A DNA stretch of 64,000 bases from an uncultured Roseobacter sp. (GTDB taxonomy: Bacteria; Pseudomonadota; Alphaproteobacteria; Rhodobacterales; Rhodobacteraceae): assembly GCF_947496515.1 (NCBI RefSeq), contig NZ_CANMDB010000007.1:124001-188000 (forward strand). The letters run 5' to 3'. The notes under the pieces were generated by a model. That model ran no database searches. It was given only the letters and a program-made list of their open reading frames with translations, and was not told the DNA's origin. Of the stretch, positions 44,760-53,284 are shown piece after piece. How positions within the stretch are numbered: the stretch's first letter is position 1; every line of letters starts with the position of its first letter. Made by a program: the position numbers and the translations under genes.

Positions 44760-45740
44760 TCACGACCCCGATGCGAGGGTCTGAATGCGCTCGATCAACT
44801 CCGCCCCACCGTCGATGGACGTGGCGAATTCGTCATAGATCGAGGCAGAGGCATCGATAAAGGCCTGATTGTCGGCTTCATTGACCTCTACACCTGCCTC
44901 CCGGATCACGTCGAGCAGGTCTGTCTCCAGCTTGGCGGCGTGCTCATAGACGAAATCCTGCGTTTCGGCACCGCAGGCTTCGAGATCGGCGCGCACATCT
45001 TCCGGCCACTTCTGCCACTGACTTTCAGCGACCAGGACATACCCCGGCGTATAGACATGGCCGGTGATCGACAGATATTTCTGCACCTCCTGGAATTTCG
45101 CGGAGGCGATCTGCGCATAAGGGTTTTCCTGCCCGTCAATCACGTTGGTCTGCAGCGCCGTGAAAACTTCGGAGAACGCCATGGGTGTCGGGTTCGCGCC
45201 GTATTTCTGGAACATCTTCACCCGCCATTCGCCGTTGGGTGTGCGCAGCTTTATGCCTTGAAGGTCATCCGGCGTGTTGATCGGGCGGGTGTTGTTGGTG
45301 ATATGGCGGAAGCCGTTCTCGAAGTAACCGATGATCCGGTAGCCTTCGCCTAGGGCCGCCTCCTGGAAAACATCACCCAGTTCCGCCTGAATGCGGCGCA
45401 TGTGGTCGCGGTCTTGCACGATGTAAGGCATCTCGAAGACACCGAACTCCGGCGCGACCGACGACATGACGGAAGATGGCAGCGAGAAATGGACCTGCCC
45501 CAGCTTCAGTTTTTGAAGCAGTTCACGGTCCTTGCCCAGTTGGCTCGCGCCAAAGGTCTGCACCTCTGCGCGATCGCCCAGCTTCCCATTTGCACATTCT
45601 GCAAAGGCGTTGGCTGAGGCTTCGAACAGCGATCCCGGATTGCCGACATGGCCGAAGCGCAGCGTCAGATCCGCCGCGGTTGCTGCCAGCGGCATCGCGA
45701 CTGCCGCCACACTTGCCAGTATGGTTGCTTTCAGTGTCAT
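44760..45740 (-). CDS. dctP: TRAP transporter substrate-binding protein (DctP)
   Basis: A 326-residue periplasmic protein with signal peptide MTLKATILASVAAVAMPLAATA. The DctP fold is shown by ELLQKLKLGQVHFSLPSSVMSS, the substrate-clamping region GIKLRTPNGEWRVKMFQKYGANPTPMAFSEVFTALQTNVIDGQENP (Arg for the carboxylate, and the QTGVIDGQENP-like signature). The ligand is therefore an organic acid, identity unknown. It follows the aminotransferase gene by 36 bp on the same strand. Confidence 0.9.
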   Translation of the reverse strand: MTLKATILASVAAVAMPLAATAADLTLRFGHVGNPGSLFEASANAFAECANGKLGDRAEVQTFGASQLGKDRELLQKLKLGQVHFSLPSSVMSSVAPEFGVFEMPYIVQDRDHMRRIQAELGDVFQEAALGEGYRIIGYFENGFRHITNNTRPINTPDDLQGIKLRTPNGEWRVKMFQKYGANPTPMAFSEVFTALQTNVIDGQENPYAQIASAKFQEVQKYLSITGHVYTPGYVLVAESQWQKWPEDVRADLEACGAETQDFVYEHAAKLETDLLDVIREAGVEVNEADNQAFIDASASIYDEFATSIDGGAELIERIQTLASGS

Positions 45741-45776
45741 TGATTTTCCTCCCGTTTGTGCCCCCGTTGTGAGGCG

Positions 45777-46964
45777 TTATTCAGCGGCTACCCGCTCATC
45801 CGTTGTGTGTTTGAGATACTCCATTGCTGCCTGCGCGCCGCCAGATTGATGCGGAACGCCCGCCCGGGCCAAGCCCATTTCCACGCCCGACAGTGTTGCC
45901 ATCAGCATCAAATCGTTGAAATCGCCCAGGTGTCCGATGCGGAACACCTTGTCTGCGACCTTGGACAGACCGTTACCCAGCGAGATGTCGTAGTGTTTGA
46001 GCGTCGTGGCGCGGAACCCGTCCGCCGAATGCCCCTCTGGCATCAGAACCGCTGTCAGAACGCCCGACTCCTGCCCTTGGCGTGCACAGAGCACCTCCAG
46101 CCCCCAGGCTCGAACGGCTGCCCGCGTGGCCGCACCATGACGGGCGTGGCGGGCAAAGACATTATCAAGACCTTCCTCATGCAGCATGTCGATGGCTTCA
46201 TTCAGCCCGTACAGCAGGTTGGTTCCCGGCGTATACGGAAAGTAACCCGTCTTGTTTGGGCCAACCATGTCGTGCCAATCCCAGTAGCTGCGCGCCATGG
46301 TAACGGATTTCGCGTGTTCTAAAGCCTTATCGCTGACCGCGTTGAAGCTCAGACCGGGTGGCAGCATCAGACCCTTTTGCGACCCGGACACGCAGACATC
46401 TACGCCCCAATCGTCGACTTGGAAGTCAATAGACGCCAGGCCTGAGATCGAATCGACCATGAGCAGGGCAGGGTGCCCGGCGGCATCGATCGCCTTGCGC
46501 ACATCCGCAATAGGCGACACCGAACCGGTCGAGGTTTCGTTGTGCACGACGCAAACGGCCCTGATCTCATGGTTGGTGTCTTCTCGCAGACGCGCCTCGA
46601 TGCGATCCGGCTCAGCCCCGCCGCGCCAGTCACCCTCAAGAAACTCGGGCTCAACCCCGATCTTGCGCGCCATCTTGTTCCACAGCGTCGCAAAATGCCC
46701 CGTTTCGAACATCAGCACCTTGTCGCCCGGCGATACGGTGTTCACCAGGGCCGCTTCCCACGCTCCCGTGCCCGAGGAGGGGAAGATGAAGACATGCTGC
46801 TCCGTCTTGAAGATCGCCTTCATACCGTTCAACGCTTTCAGGCCGACCTCGGCAAAATCGGGCCCGCGATGATCGATGGTCTGCTGCCCGATTGCCTTGA
46901 GAATGCGGTCTGGAACGGCGCTCGGCCCCGGAATTTGCAAGAAATGTCTGCCAGCCTGACGCAT
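45777..46964 (-). CDS. Class V aminotransferase, serine/aspartate-glyoxylate type
   Basis: A 395-residue PLP enzyme. HFLQIPGPSAVPDRILKAIGQQTIDHRGPDF, FIFPSSGTGAWEAALVNTVSPGDKVLMFETGHFATLW, VHNETSTGSVSPIADVRKAID and the PLP-lysine motif VCVSGSQKGLMLPPGLSF are those of the serine-glyoxylate/aspartate-glyoxylate group. It would transfer an amino group to glyoxylate or another oxo-acid. The start at 46964 follows GGGAG; an upstream TTG at 47018 is possible but would overlap the operator palindrome region. It is followed by dctPQM and is divergent from the FAD/Fe-S dehydrogenase, so its substrate is probably the imported acid or its oxidation product. Confidence 0.82.
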   Translation of the reverse strand: MRQAGRHFLQIPGPSAVPDRILKAIGQQTIDHRGPDFAEVGLKALNGMKAIFKTEQHVFIFPSSGTGAWEAALVNTVSPGDKVLMFETGHFATLWNKMARKIGVEPEFLEGDWRGGAEPDRIEARLREDTNHEIRAVCVVHNETSTGSVSPIADVRKAIDAAGHPALLMVDSISGLASIDFQVDDWGVDVCVSGSQKGLMLPPGLSFNAVSDKALEHAKSVTMARSYWDWHDMVGPNKTGYFPYTPGTNLLYGLNEAIDMLHEEGLDNVFARHARHGAATRAAVRAWGLEVLCARQGQESGVLTAVLMPEGHSADGFRATTLKHYDISLGNGLSKVADKVFRIGHLGDFNDLMLMATLSGVEMGLARAGVPHQSGGAQAAMEYLKHTTDERVAAE

Positions 46965-47023
46965 CGAATCTATATCTCCCAGGGACGCCGTTTCGTGGGC
47001 GCGATTAGTAGTTGTCAAAACGT

Positions 47024-47041
47024 AATTATGAATTCATAATT
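47024..47041. promoter_or_regulatory. Perfect 18-bp palindrome, candidate operator
   Basis: AATTATGAATTCATAATT is an exact palindrome in the 140-bp gap between the divergent aminotransferase and dehydrogenase genes. The best candidate to bind it is the FadR-type GntR regulator encoded at 49988, since it is the only regulator in the locus. Its AT-rich character stands out in GC-rich DNA. Confidence 0.6.
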
Positions 47042-47104
47042 CAGTCAACCAAAAAATTGCGGCCCAGGAAGCGAGGGCTGTCAAGGGAGGAAGCCAAAGG
47101 CCTC

Positions 47105-49978
47105 ATGCGTGAGAATACACGTCTTTCCGGTCGTTTAAGCGCTGCAGTCAAAGGCGACGTCATGAGCGATGCGGCATCGCGCGGGCGCTACGCAACCGAT
47201 GCGTCGATCTATCAAATGGTTCCCGAAGCGGTGGTGCTGCCGCAGTCCGAAGAGGATATTCAGGCGGCCATGCACGTGGCCCGCGAAGAAGAGGTGCCGG
47301 TCTTGCCACGCGGGGGCGGCACGTCGCAATGCGGACAGACGGTGAACCGCGCAGTGGTGCTGGACAACTCGCGACACCTCAACAAGATAATCGACATCGA
47401 CACCGAAAATCTGACGGCCAAGGTCCAGCCGGGTCTGGTGCTGGACGAGTTGAACCGCGCCTTGAAACCGTATGGTCTGTGGTTCCCAGTCGATCCCTCC
47501 ACCGCGTCCCGCTGCACCTTGGGAGGCATGGCCGCGAACAACTCGTCGGGTGGTAAATCCCTGCGTTTCGGCATCATGCGCGACAACGTCCGCGCGATCT
47601 CGGCTATTCTGCCGGACGGGACAAAGGCACGCTTCAACGGCTCTGATCCGCAGCCCGGCCCCTACGCCGACCTCGTCAATGACATGCGCGCCTTGGGCCA
47701 GCGCGAGGCGGATGAGATCGCCGCAAAATTTCCGAAGGTCCAGCGTCGCGTTGGCGGTTACAATATCGACGCGCTCACCGGCAACGACGTCAATATGGCG
47801 CATCTGCTGGTTGGCTCCGAAGGTACACTGGCCTATTTCACCGAACTTGAGCTCAGCCTTGCGCATTTGCCGGGCGAGAAGGTGACGGGGGTCTGTCACT
47901 TTCCAACCTTCTACGCGGCGATGGACGCGGCCCAGCACCTAGTCAAACTCGCCCCCCAGGGCGTTGAGTTGATCGACGACACCATGATCTCGCTGGGCCG
48001 CGACATCCCGCTGTTCCGCAAGACCATCGAAGCCTTCGTCGAAGGCGACCCCGCCGCGCTTTTGCTGGTCGAATTTGCCGAAGGGAGTGCGGAGGCGAAC
48101 GCTGCAAAGCTGGCCGAGCTGTCGCAATTGATGGGCGATCTGGGGTTCACCTTACAGGGCGCAGGCAACAGATGGGGCGGCGTCGTGCCGGTCACGGACG
48201 ACACGCTGCAAGGTGCGATTACGGAATACCGTAAGGCTGGCCTCAACGTGATGATGTCGATGAAGGAGGCGGGCAAACCGATCTCCTTTGTCGAAGACTG
48301 CGCTGTCGCGCTGCCCGATCTGGCCGACTACACCCAAGGTGTGACCGATATCTTCGTACGGCATGGCACCAAAGGCACATGGTATGCGCATGCCTCGGTC
48401 GGGTGCCTGCACGTGCGGCCCGTTCTGAACATGAGGCAGGACAAAGACATCAAAACCATGCGCGCAATGGCCGAGGAAATCTTCGACCTGGTTAAACATT
48501 ACAAAGGGTCGCATTCCGGCGAACATGGGGACGGGATCGTACGGTCCGAGTTCCACGAAAAGATGTTTGGTCAGCGTATCGTGTCGGCCTTTGAAGAGGT
48601 CAAAGCGCGGTTTGACCCCGATGGCTTGATGAATCCAGGCAAGATTGTGCACGCCCCCGCCATGGATGACCGCCGCGTGTTCCGCTACGGGCCGGATTAC
48701 GAAGTGCCGAATTTCAAAACCGAACTCGACTGGTCCGCATGGCCGGGTGCGGCAGGCGGTTTTCAAGGCGCGGTCGAGATGTGCAACAACAACGGCGCGT
48801 GTCGCAAGCTCAAGGGCGGTGTCATGTGCCCGTCATTCCGCGCCACCCGCAAAGAACGCGACGCGACGCGGGGCAGGGCGAACACGCTGCGCTTTGCCAT
48901 CAGCGGCCAGATGCCGGGCGGTCTGACGTCTGATGCGATGGCCGACACGATGAAGTACTGCGTCTCCTGCAAAGGCTGTCGACGCGAATGCCCCACGGGC
49001 GTCGACATGGCGAAGATGAAGATCGAAGTACTGGCCGCGCGCCGCCGCGAAAACGGCATGTCATTTGCCGACAGGCTGGTTGGCTACCTGCCGCGCTATG
49101 CCCCCAAGGCCGCGAAGGTCGCTTGGTTGATGAACCTGCGCAACAAGATCGGCCCTGTACGCAAACTGACGGAAAAGTTGACCGGCGTATCGCACCGCCG
49201 GGACCTGCCGATCTGGTCCTCAAACCCATTCCGCGATGACGAGGCGCAGGATGCTGATCCGGAACTGCTGCTCTTCGCGGATGTCTTCAACCGCTACTTC
49301 GAGCCGGAAAATCTCCGCGCTGCTGTGCGTGTTCTGCGCAAAGCCGGGCTGCGCGTTGCCGTTGCACGGGATGGAAGCGGCAGGTCGCTGGAGTGTGGGC
49401 GCACCTTCTTGGCGGTCGGTTGCGTTGACGAGGCGCGCGCAGAGGCGCAACGCGCCATAACCGCAACGAAAGACGCTGTGGCCAGCGGCATTCCTGTCGT
49501 TGGCCTGGAACCCTCGTCCATCCTCACCTTCCGCGATGAATTCCTCGCGCTTTGTCCCGGACCGGACGCTGAGGCGCTTGCATCAGCGACCCATACGTTC
49601 GAAGAGTTCCTTGCCAAGCGGCCAAGCCTGCCGCTCAAAACACTGGGAAAACCGATCTATGTCCACGGCCATTGCCACCAAAAGGCACAGGACGCGGTGA
49701 CGCCCATGCTCGATCTGCTGAAATGCATTCCCGGGGTTGAGGTCAACATGATTGAAACATCGTGCTGCGGAATGGCAGGCGCGTTCGGCTACGCGCCCGA
49801 CACCATTGACGTCTCACTCAGGATGGCCAAGCTCGACCTTTTTCCAGCGCTGGAGGCAGCCCCGAAAGATGCGCTCGTCGTTGCCGATGGCACTTCCTGC
49901 CGACACCAGATCGCAGATGGCACACCCCGCCGCGCACTGCATGTTGCGCGCTTGCTGGATCAGGCGCTCGCCGGATAG
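47105..49978 (+). CDS. FAD-linked oxidase fused to Fe-S/CCG domain (D-2-hydroxyacid dehydrogenase, YdiJ type)
   Basis: A protein of 957 residues. The N-terminal FAD_binding_4 domain (LPRGGGTSQCGQTVNRAVVLD) and the FAD-oxidase C domain (KGSHSGEHGDGIVRSEF) resemble D-lactate and D-2-hydroxyglutarate dehydrogenases. A ferredoxin-like cluster region follows (CRKLKGGVMCPSF; CVSCKGCRRECPTGVDMAK), and then a CCG domain (HGHCHQKA, ETSCCGMAGAFGY). It probably oxidises a D-2-hydroxyacid and passes electrons to the membrane chain. The start is uncertain: ATG at 47105 is preferred, but the frame is open from a TTG at 47012 with a basic, less conserved-looking segment. Confidence 0.82.
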   Translation: MRENTRLSGRLSAAVKGDVMSDAASRGRYATDASIYQMVPEAVVLPQSEEDIQAAMHVAREEEVPVLPRGGGTSQCGQTVNRAVVLDNSRHLNKIIDIDTENLTAKVQPGLVLDELNRALKPYGLWFPVDPSTASRCTLGGMAANNSSGGKSLRFGIMRDNVRAISAILPDGTKARFNGSDPQPGPYADLVNDMRALGQREADEIAAKFPKVQRRVGGYNIDALTGNDVNMAHLLVGSEGTLAYFTELELSLAHLPGEKVTGVCHFPTFYAAMDAAQHLVKLAPQGVELIDDTMISLGRDIPLFRKTIEAFVEGDPAALLLVEFAEGSAEANAAKLAELSQLMGDLGFTLQGAGNRWGGVVPVTDDTLQGAITEYRKAGLNVMMSMKEAGKPISFVEDCAVALPDLADYTQGVTDIFVRHGTKGTWYAHASVGCLHVRPVLNMRQDKDIKTMRAMAEEIFDLVKHYKGSHSGEHGDGIVRSEFHEKMFGQRIVSAFEEVKARFDPDGLMNPGKIVHAPAMDDRRVFRYGPDYEVPNFKTELDWSAWPGAAGGFQGAVEMCNNNGACRKLKGGVMCPSFRATRKERDATRGRANTLRFAISGQMPGGLTSDAMADTMKYCVSCKGCRRECPTGVDMAKMKIEVLAARRRENGMSFADRLVGYLPRYAPKAAKVAWLMNLRNKIGPVRKLTEKLTGVSHRRDLPIWSSNPFRDDEAQDADPELLLFADVFNRYFEPENLRAAVRVLRKAGLRVAVARDGSGRSLECGRTFLAVGCVDEARAEAQRAITATKDAVASGIPVVGLEPSSILTFRDEFLALCPGPDAEALASATHTFEEFLAKRPSLPLKTLGKPIYVHGHCHQKAQDAVTPMLDLLKCIPGVEVNMIETSCCGMAGAFGYAPDTIDVSLRMAKLDLFPALEAAPKDALVVADGTSCRHQIADGTPRRALHVARLLDQALAG

Positions 49979-49987
49979 GATGTTGAC

Positions 49988-50671
49988 ATGAACCTGACGC
50001 AAACCATCAAACGCCCGACCCTGCATGAAGAACTGGTCGAACGATTGCGCAACCTTGTGGTCGAAGATGGGTTGAAACCGGGTGAAAAGGTTCCCGAAAA
50101 AGAGCTGTGCGAGAGCTTTGGCGTCTCTCGCACCCCCCTGCGCGAAGCATTGAAGGTTCTGGCGTCCGAAGGGTTTGTCGTGCTTCAGGCCAATCGCGGT
50201 GCGCGGGTGGCAGAGGTGACCCGACAGGAGCTGGAAAATACGTTCCCCGTGATCGCCGTGCTCGAACAACTGGCCGGAGAGCTTGCCTGCCAAAATCTCG
50301 ATGCCGATGAGTTGGCTTGGATTGAGAAGCGCCACAGCGCAATGCTCAGAGCCTACCAAGCGCGAGATCGGACATCTTACTTTCAGGCCAATCAGGATGT
50401 TCATCAGGCTCTGATCCGCGGCGCCAAGAACGACATCCTCGAAGGCCATCACAAGCTCCTGGCGGCACGGGTGCGCCGGGTGCGATTCATGGCGAACTTG
50501 TCGGACGAACGCTGGGCGCAAGCCATCGACGAACACGAGAACATGATGAACCGCCTGCGCGCCCGCGATTCCGGTGGTCTCGGCCAGCTCATGAAGCTTC
50601 ACATGATGAACAAGTTCGCCGCGCATATTCAGGCACTGGACGCGCAATCCGGCGACACCGCCGCGACCTGA
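49988..50671 (+). CDS. GntR-family regulator, FadR/FCD subgroup
   Basis: A 227-residue regulator. The winged helix is LVERLRNLVVEDGLKPGEKVPEKELCESFGVSRTPLREALKVLASEGFVVLQANRGARVAEVT, and the C-terminal FCD ligand domain has the metal-binding His residues (HSAMLRAY, DVHQALIRGA, EHENMMNRL, KLHMMNKFAAH). FCD regulators sense organic acids. It lies 9 bp after the dehydrogenase gene and so is autoregulated with it if it binds the palindrome at 47024. Confidence 0.88.
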   Translation: MNLTQTIKRPTLHEELVERLRNLVVEDGLKPGEKVPEKELCESFGVSRTPLREALKVLASEGFVVLQANRGARVAEVTRQELENTFPVIAVLEQLAGELACQNLDADELAWIEKRHSAMLRAYQARDRTSYFQANQDVHQALIRGAKNDILEGHHKLLAARVRRVRFMANLSDERWAQAIDEHENMMNRLRARDSGGLGQLMKLHMMNKFAAHIQALDAQSGDTAAT

Positions 50672-50776
50672 CACTCATCGGAGCCGCCCGCGCAAAGTCG
50701 TGTCGCGGTCATTGTCGGTACGCCAAAAGGGCGCTTCGTTCTTAACAACCGGCCTTGCTTCGGAGGATCTTGAGAT

Positions 50777-51553
50777 ATGACCAGCGAACTCACCTCGCAG
50801 CTACGGGACCAGACGCTCTGGGTCACGTTCAACCGCCCCGAAGCACGCAATGCTTTGACCTTTTCAATGTACGAATCGTTGGCCGAGATATGCAGTACGG
50901 TGCCGACCGACGGATCCGTGCGCACAATGGTGATCTCGGGTGCAGGCGGCAAAGCCTTTGCCGCAGGTACAGACATGACTCAGTTCCGGGCGTTCGAGGT
51001 CGAGCAAGACGCTCTCGACTACGAAGATGAAATCACCGGTGTTCTGACCGCCGTTGACCAATGTCCCGTGCCGACGGTCGCCGCCATCCATGGCGCGTGC
51101 ACCGGTGGCGGTGCCTCCATCGCGGCAGCCTGTGACATTCGCATCACCAGCGCACAGCTCAAGTTCGGCTTCCCTATCTCGCGCACCCTTGGCAACTGCC
51201 TGAACGCCGGAAACCTGGCCCGTCTAAGTGAATTGATGGGGGCAGGACGGGTGCGTGAGATGATCTTCACCGCGCGTCTCATGGGCGCGGAGGAAGCGCT
51301 GTCAGCAGGCCTGGTCTCCGAAATCCTGCCCGACGAAGACGCCCTTATGGCACGCGCCAGCGACCTCGCCACTCATCTGGTTGGCATGGCCCCGTTGACC
51401 TTGCGCGCCACCAAGGAGGCCATGCGTCGCAACCGCAACGCACTGGCTGTCGAGGACAGCGATCTCATCACAATGTGCTACATGAGCAAGGACTTTAAAC
51501 ACGGGCTCGAAGCGTTCCTTGCGAAGCAAAAGCCGGAATGGAGCGGCACATGA
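50777..51553 (+). CDS. Enoyl-CoA hydratase/isomerase (crotonase) family protein
   Basis: A 258-residue crotonase: VTFNRPEARNALTFSMYESL, the first oxyanion-hole block GAGGKAFAAGTDMTQF, and the second AAIHGACTGGGASIAAACDIRITS. The residue after CTGGG is Ala where classic hydratases have Glu, so hydration is not assured and another CoA reaction (isomerase, lyase) is possible. The ATG follows GGAGGAT. It overlaps the CoA-transferase gene by 4 bp, so the two should act on the same CoA ester. Confidence 0.82.
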   Translation: MTSELTSQLRDQTLWVTFNRPEARNALTFSMYESLAEICSTVPTDGSVRTMVISGAGGKAFAAGTDMTQFRAFEVEQDALDYEDEITGVLTAVDQCPVPTVAAIHGACTGGGASIAAACDIRITSAQLKFGFPISRTLGNCLNAGNLARLSELMGAGRVREMIFTARLMGAEEALSAGLVSEILPDEDALMARASDLATHLVGMAPLTLRATKEAMRRNRNALAVEDSDLITMCYMSKDFKHGLEAFLAKQKPEWSGT

Positions 51554-52752
51554 GCAACGTCGGACCCCTCACAGGAATGAAAGTGATAGAGCTGGCGCAT
51601 ATCATGGCCGGCCCGGCCTGCGGATTGATGCTGGCCGATATGGGCGCCGACGTGATCAAGGTTGAAAAGCCCGATGGCGACGACAGCCGCCGCTTTCTAC
51701 CCCCCGATATCAACGGTGAAAGCGCCGCTTACATGATGATGAACCGCAACAAGCGCGGCATCGCCTTGAATCTCAAAGACCCCGACGCGATCGCTGCACT
51801 TCGCACCCTTCTGGATAGCGCCGACGTCGTCATTGAAAACTACCGCCACGACACGATGGCCAAGCTGGGTCTCGACTACGAAACCCTCCGGAGCACCAAC
51901 CCAAAGCTCGTCTACTGCGCCATATCCGGCTTCGGCCGCACCGGACCTTATGCCGAACGCGGCGGGTTCGATCTGATCGCGCAAGGCATGTCTGGGCTGA
52001 TGTCCATCACGGGCGAAGGTCCGGGGCGACCACCTGTCAAACCCGGCGCGCCGATTGCGGATATTACCGCTGGCTTTCTGGCTGCTTTGGGCTGTGTATC
52101 GGCCTATACCCACGCGCAGAAGACTGGCGAGGGGCAGATGGTCGATACATCGCTTTTCGAAGCCGGGATTTCCCTGACCTACTGGCAGTCGGCCATCGCT
52201 TTTGCCACCGGTCAGGCACCGGGCGCGCTCGGCTCGGCCCATCCCCTGAATGCGCCTTACCAGTCGTTCCGCACCCGTGATGGCTGGATCAACATCGGTG
52301 CTGCCAACCAACGAAACTGGCATCGGTTGCTTGACGTCATTGACGCACCCGAATTGGGGACTGACCCGCGCTTTGTCACCAACCGCGACCGGATCCAGAA
52401 CCTGGCCGCGCTTGTCCCGTTGCTGGAAGGCTATATGAAACTCCGCGATACCAATGACTGGATCGCCCGCATGGAAGCGGCGGGCCTGCCAGCCGGTCCG
52501 GTGATGGATGTCTGCGAAATGCACCGCGACCCGCAGGCCATTGCGCGGGACATGATTGTTGAAACCGACCACCCGACGGCCGGGCCGGTCAAGGCCATCG
52601 GTCTGCCGATTAAGTTCAGTGAAACCCCTGGCGGCGTTGCTCGTCCGGCTCCCAACCTTGGTCAACACGGGCCCGAGGTCTTGTCAGAACATGGTTATTC
52701 GCAAGAACAGATCGATGCCTTGAAAAGGCAAAGCGCCTTGATCGTCGCGTGA
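51550..52752 (+). CDS. Class III (CaiB/BaiF) CoA-transferase
   Basis: A 400-residue protein of the formyl-CoA transferase family: MKVIELAHIMAGPACGLMLADMGADVIKVEKPDGDDSR, NRNKRGIALNLKDPD, YCAISGFGRTGPYAERGGFDLIAQGMSGLMSITGE (the catalytic Asp is in GGFDLIAQ) and PYQSFRTRDGWINIGAANQ. It moves CoA between carboxylic acids, probably activating the acid made by the aminotransferase or dehydrogenase branch. Its start overlaps the crotonase stop (ATGA). It is the last gene of the catabolic operon. Confidence 0.88.
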   Translation: MSNVGPLTGMKVIELAHIMAGPACGLMLADMGADVIKVEKPDGDDSRRFLPPDINGESAAYMMMNRNKRGIALNLKDPDAIAALRTLLDSADVVIENYRHDTMAKLGLDYETLRSTNPKLVYCAISGFGRTGPYAERGGFDLIAQGMSGLMSITGEGPGRPPVKPGAPIADITAGFLAALGCVSAYTHAQKTGEGQMVDTSLFEAGISLTYWQSAIAFATGQAPGALGSAHPLNAPYQSFRTRDGWINIGAANQRNWHRLLDVIDAPELGTDPRFVTNRDRIQNLAALVPLLEGYMKLRDTNDWIARMEAAGLPAGPVMDVCEMHRDPQAIARDMIVETDHPTAGPVKAIGLPIKFSETPGGVARPAPNLGQHGPEVLSEHGYSQEQIDALKRQSALIVA

Positions 52753-53284
52753 GGGGGAAACGCGCCACGTAACGGTGCGCTGATCGGGTTTCGCCCGTGG
52801 TTAGCCGCCGCAAACAGTATCATTCGCGTTGTTCATGTGGATTGGATCGGCATCATCCACGACTGCTGCTCGTGTAAACGCGACCTTAGGTACGCAGTCT
52901 GGAGACCACCTCATACAACGCCCTTTCCCATGTGGACGTTGCCGATGTCATCAAAACACCCTTTCGCGCGGAAAGGCGATATGGGTGGACCGTTTCGGTA
53001 TAGACGACCTTAGAAAGATAGCGCGCCGGTGTGAGTTGCCTCAGCCTAAAACACTTGTATACAGGGTGGGGTGCGATCTCAGCGCGATGCTTCATGCCCC
53101 TGTGTCGCGAAGCGGGTGGCTGAAATCCAACGGGGATCTGGTAGGTCCTGTGGCAACGGAAAAGGAATGACAGTGTGAAGCAAATGCTTTGCCACATCCG
53201 CAGAGCGCTACCCGAGATCGGGCAAGCCGAGCCTTTTCCAGCTGCCGCGGCTCGGTCCTGTGGGTCGGTCGCAGCGGATCCTTC
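52753..53284 (+). promoter_or_regulatory. Upstream region of the type I secretion operon
   Basis: 532 bp without a supported gene. It contains a hairpin (52960-52965 with 52971-52976, CCTTTC/GAAAGG) and the palindrome TGTATACA at 53055-53062, also found before a phosphatase gene and before the giant gene downstream. The promoter of the exporter operon is expected near that site. Confidence 0.45.
53055..53062. promoter_or_regulatory. TGTATACA operator, site A
   Basis: An 8-bp palindrome within CTTGTATACAGG, 222 bp upstream of the first exporter ATG. It is identical in its core to sites at 59616 and 61134. TATAC-centred palindromes are common targets of FCD-type GntR regulators, one of which is encoded at 59665-60327. 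Confidence 0.5.

Noticed and set aside
45777-46964. Assignment of the aminotransferase to the beta-hydroxyaspartate cycle (bhcA)
   Set aside because: The protein is of the right family, but the dehydratase, aldolase and imine reductase genes of that cycle are not nearby.
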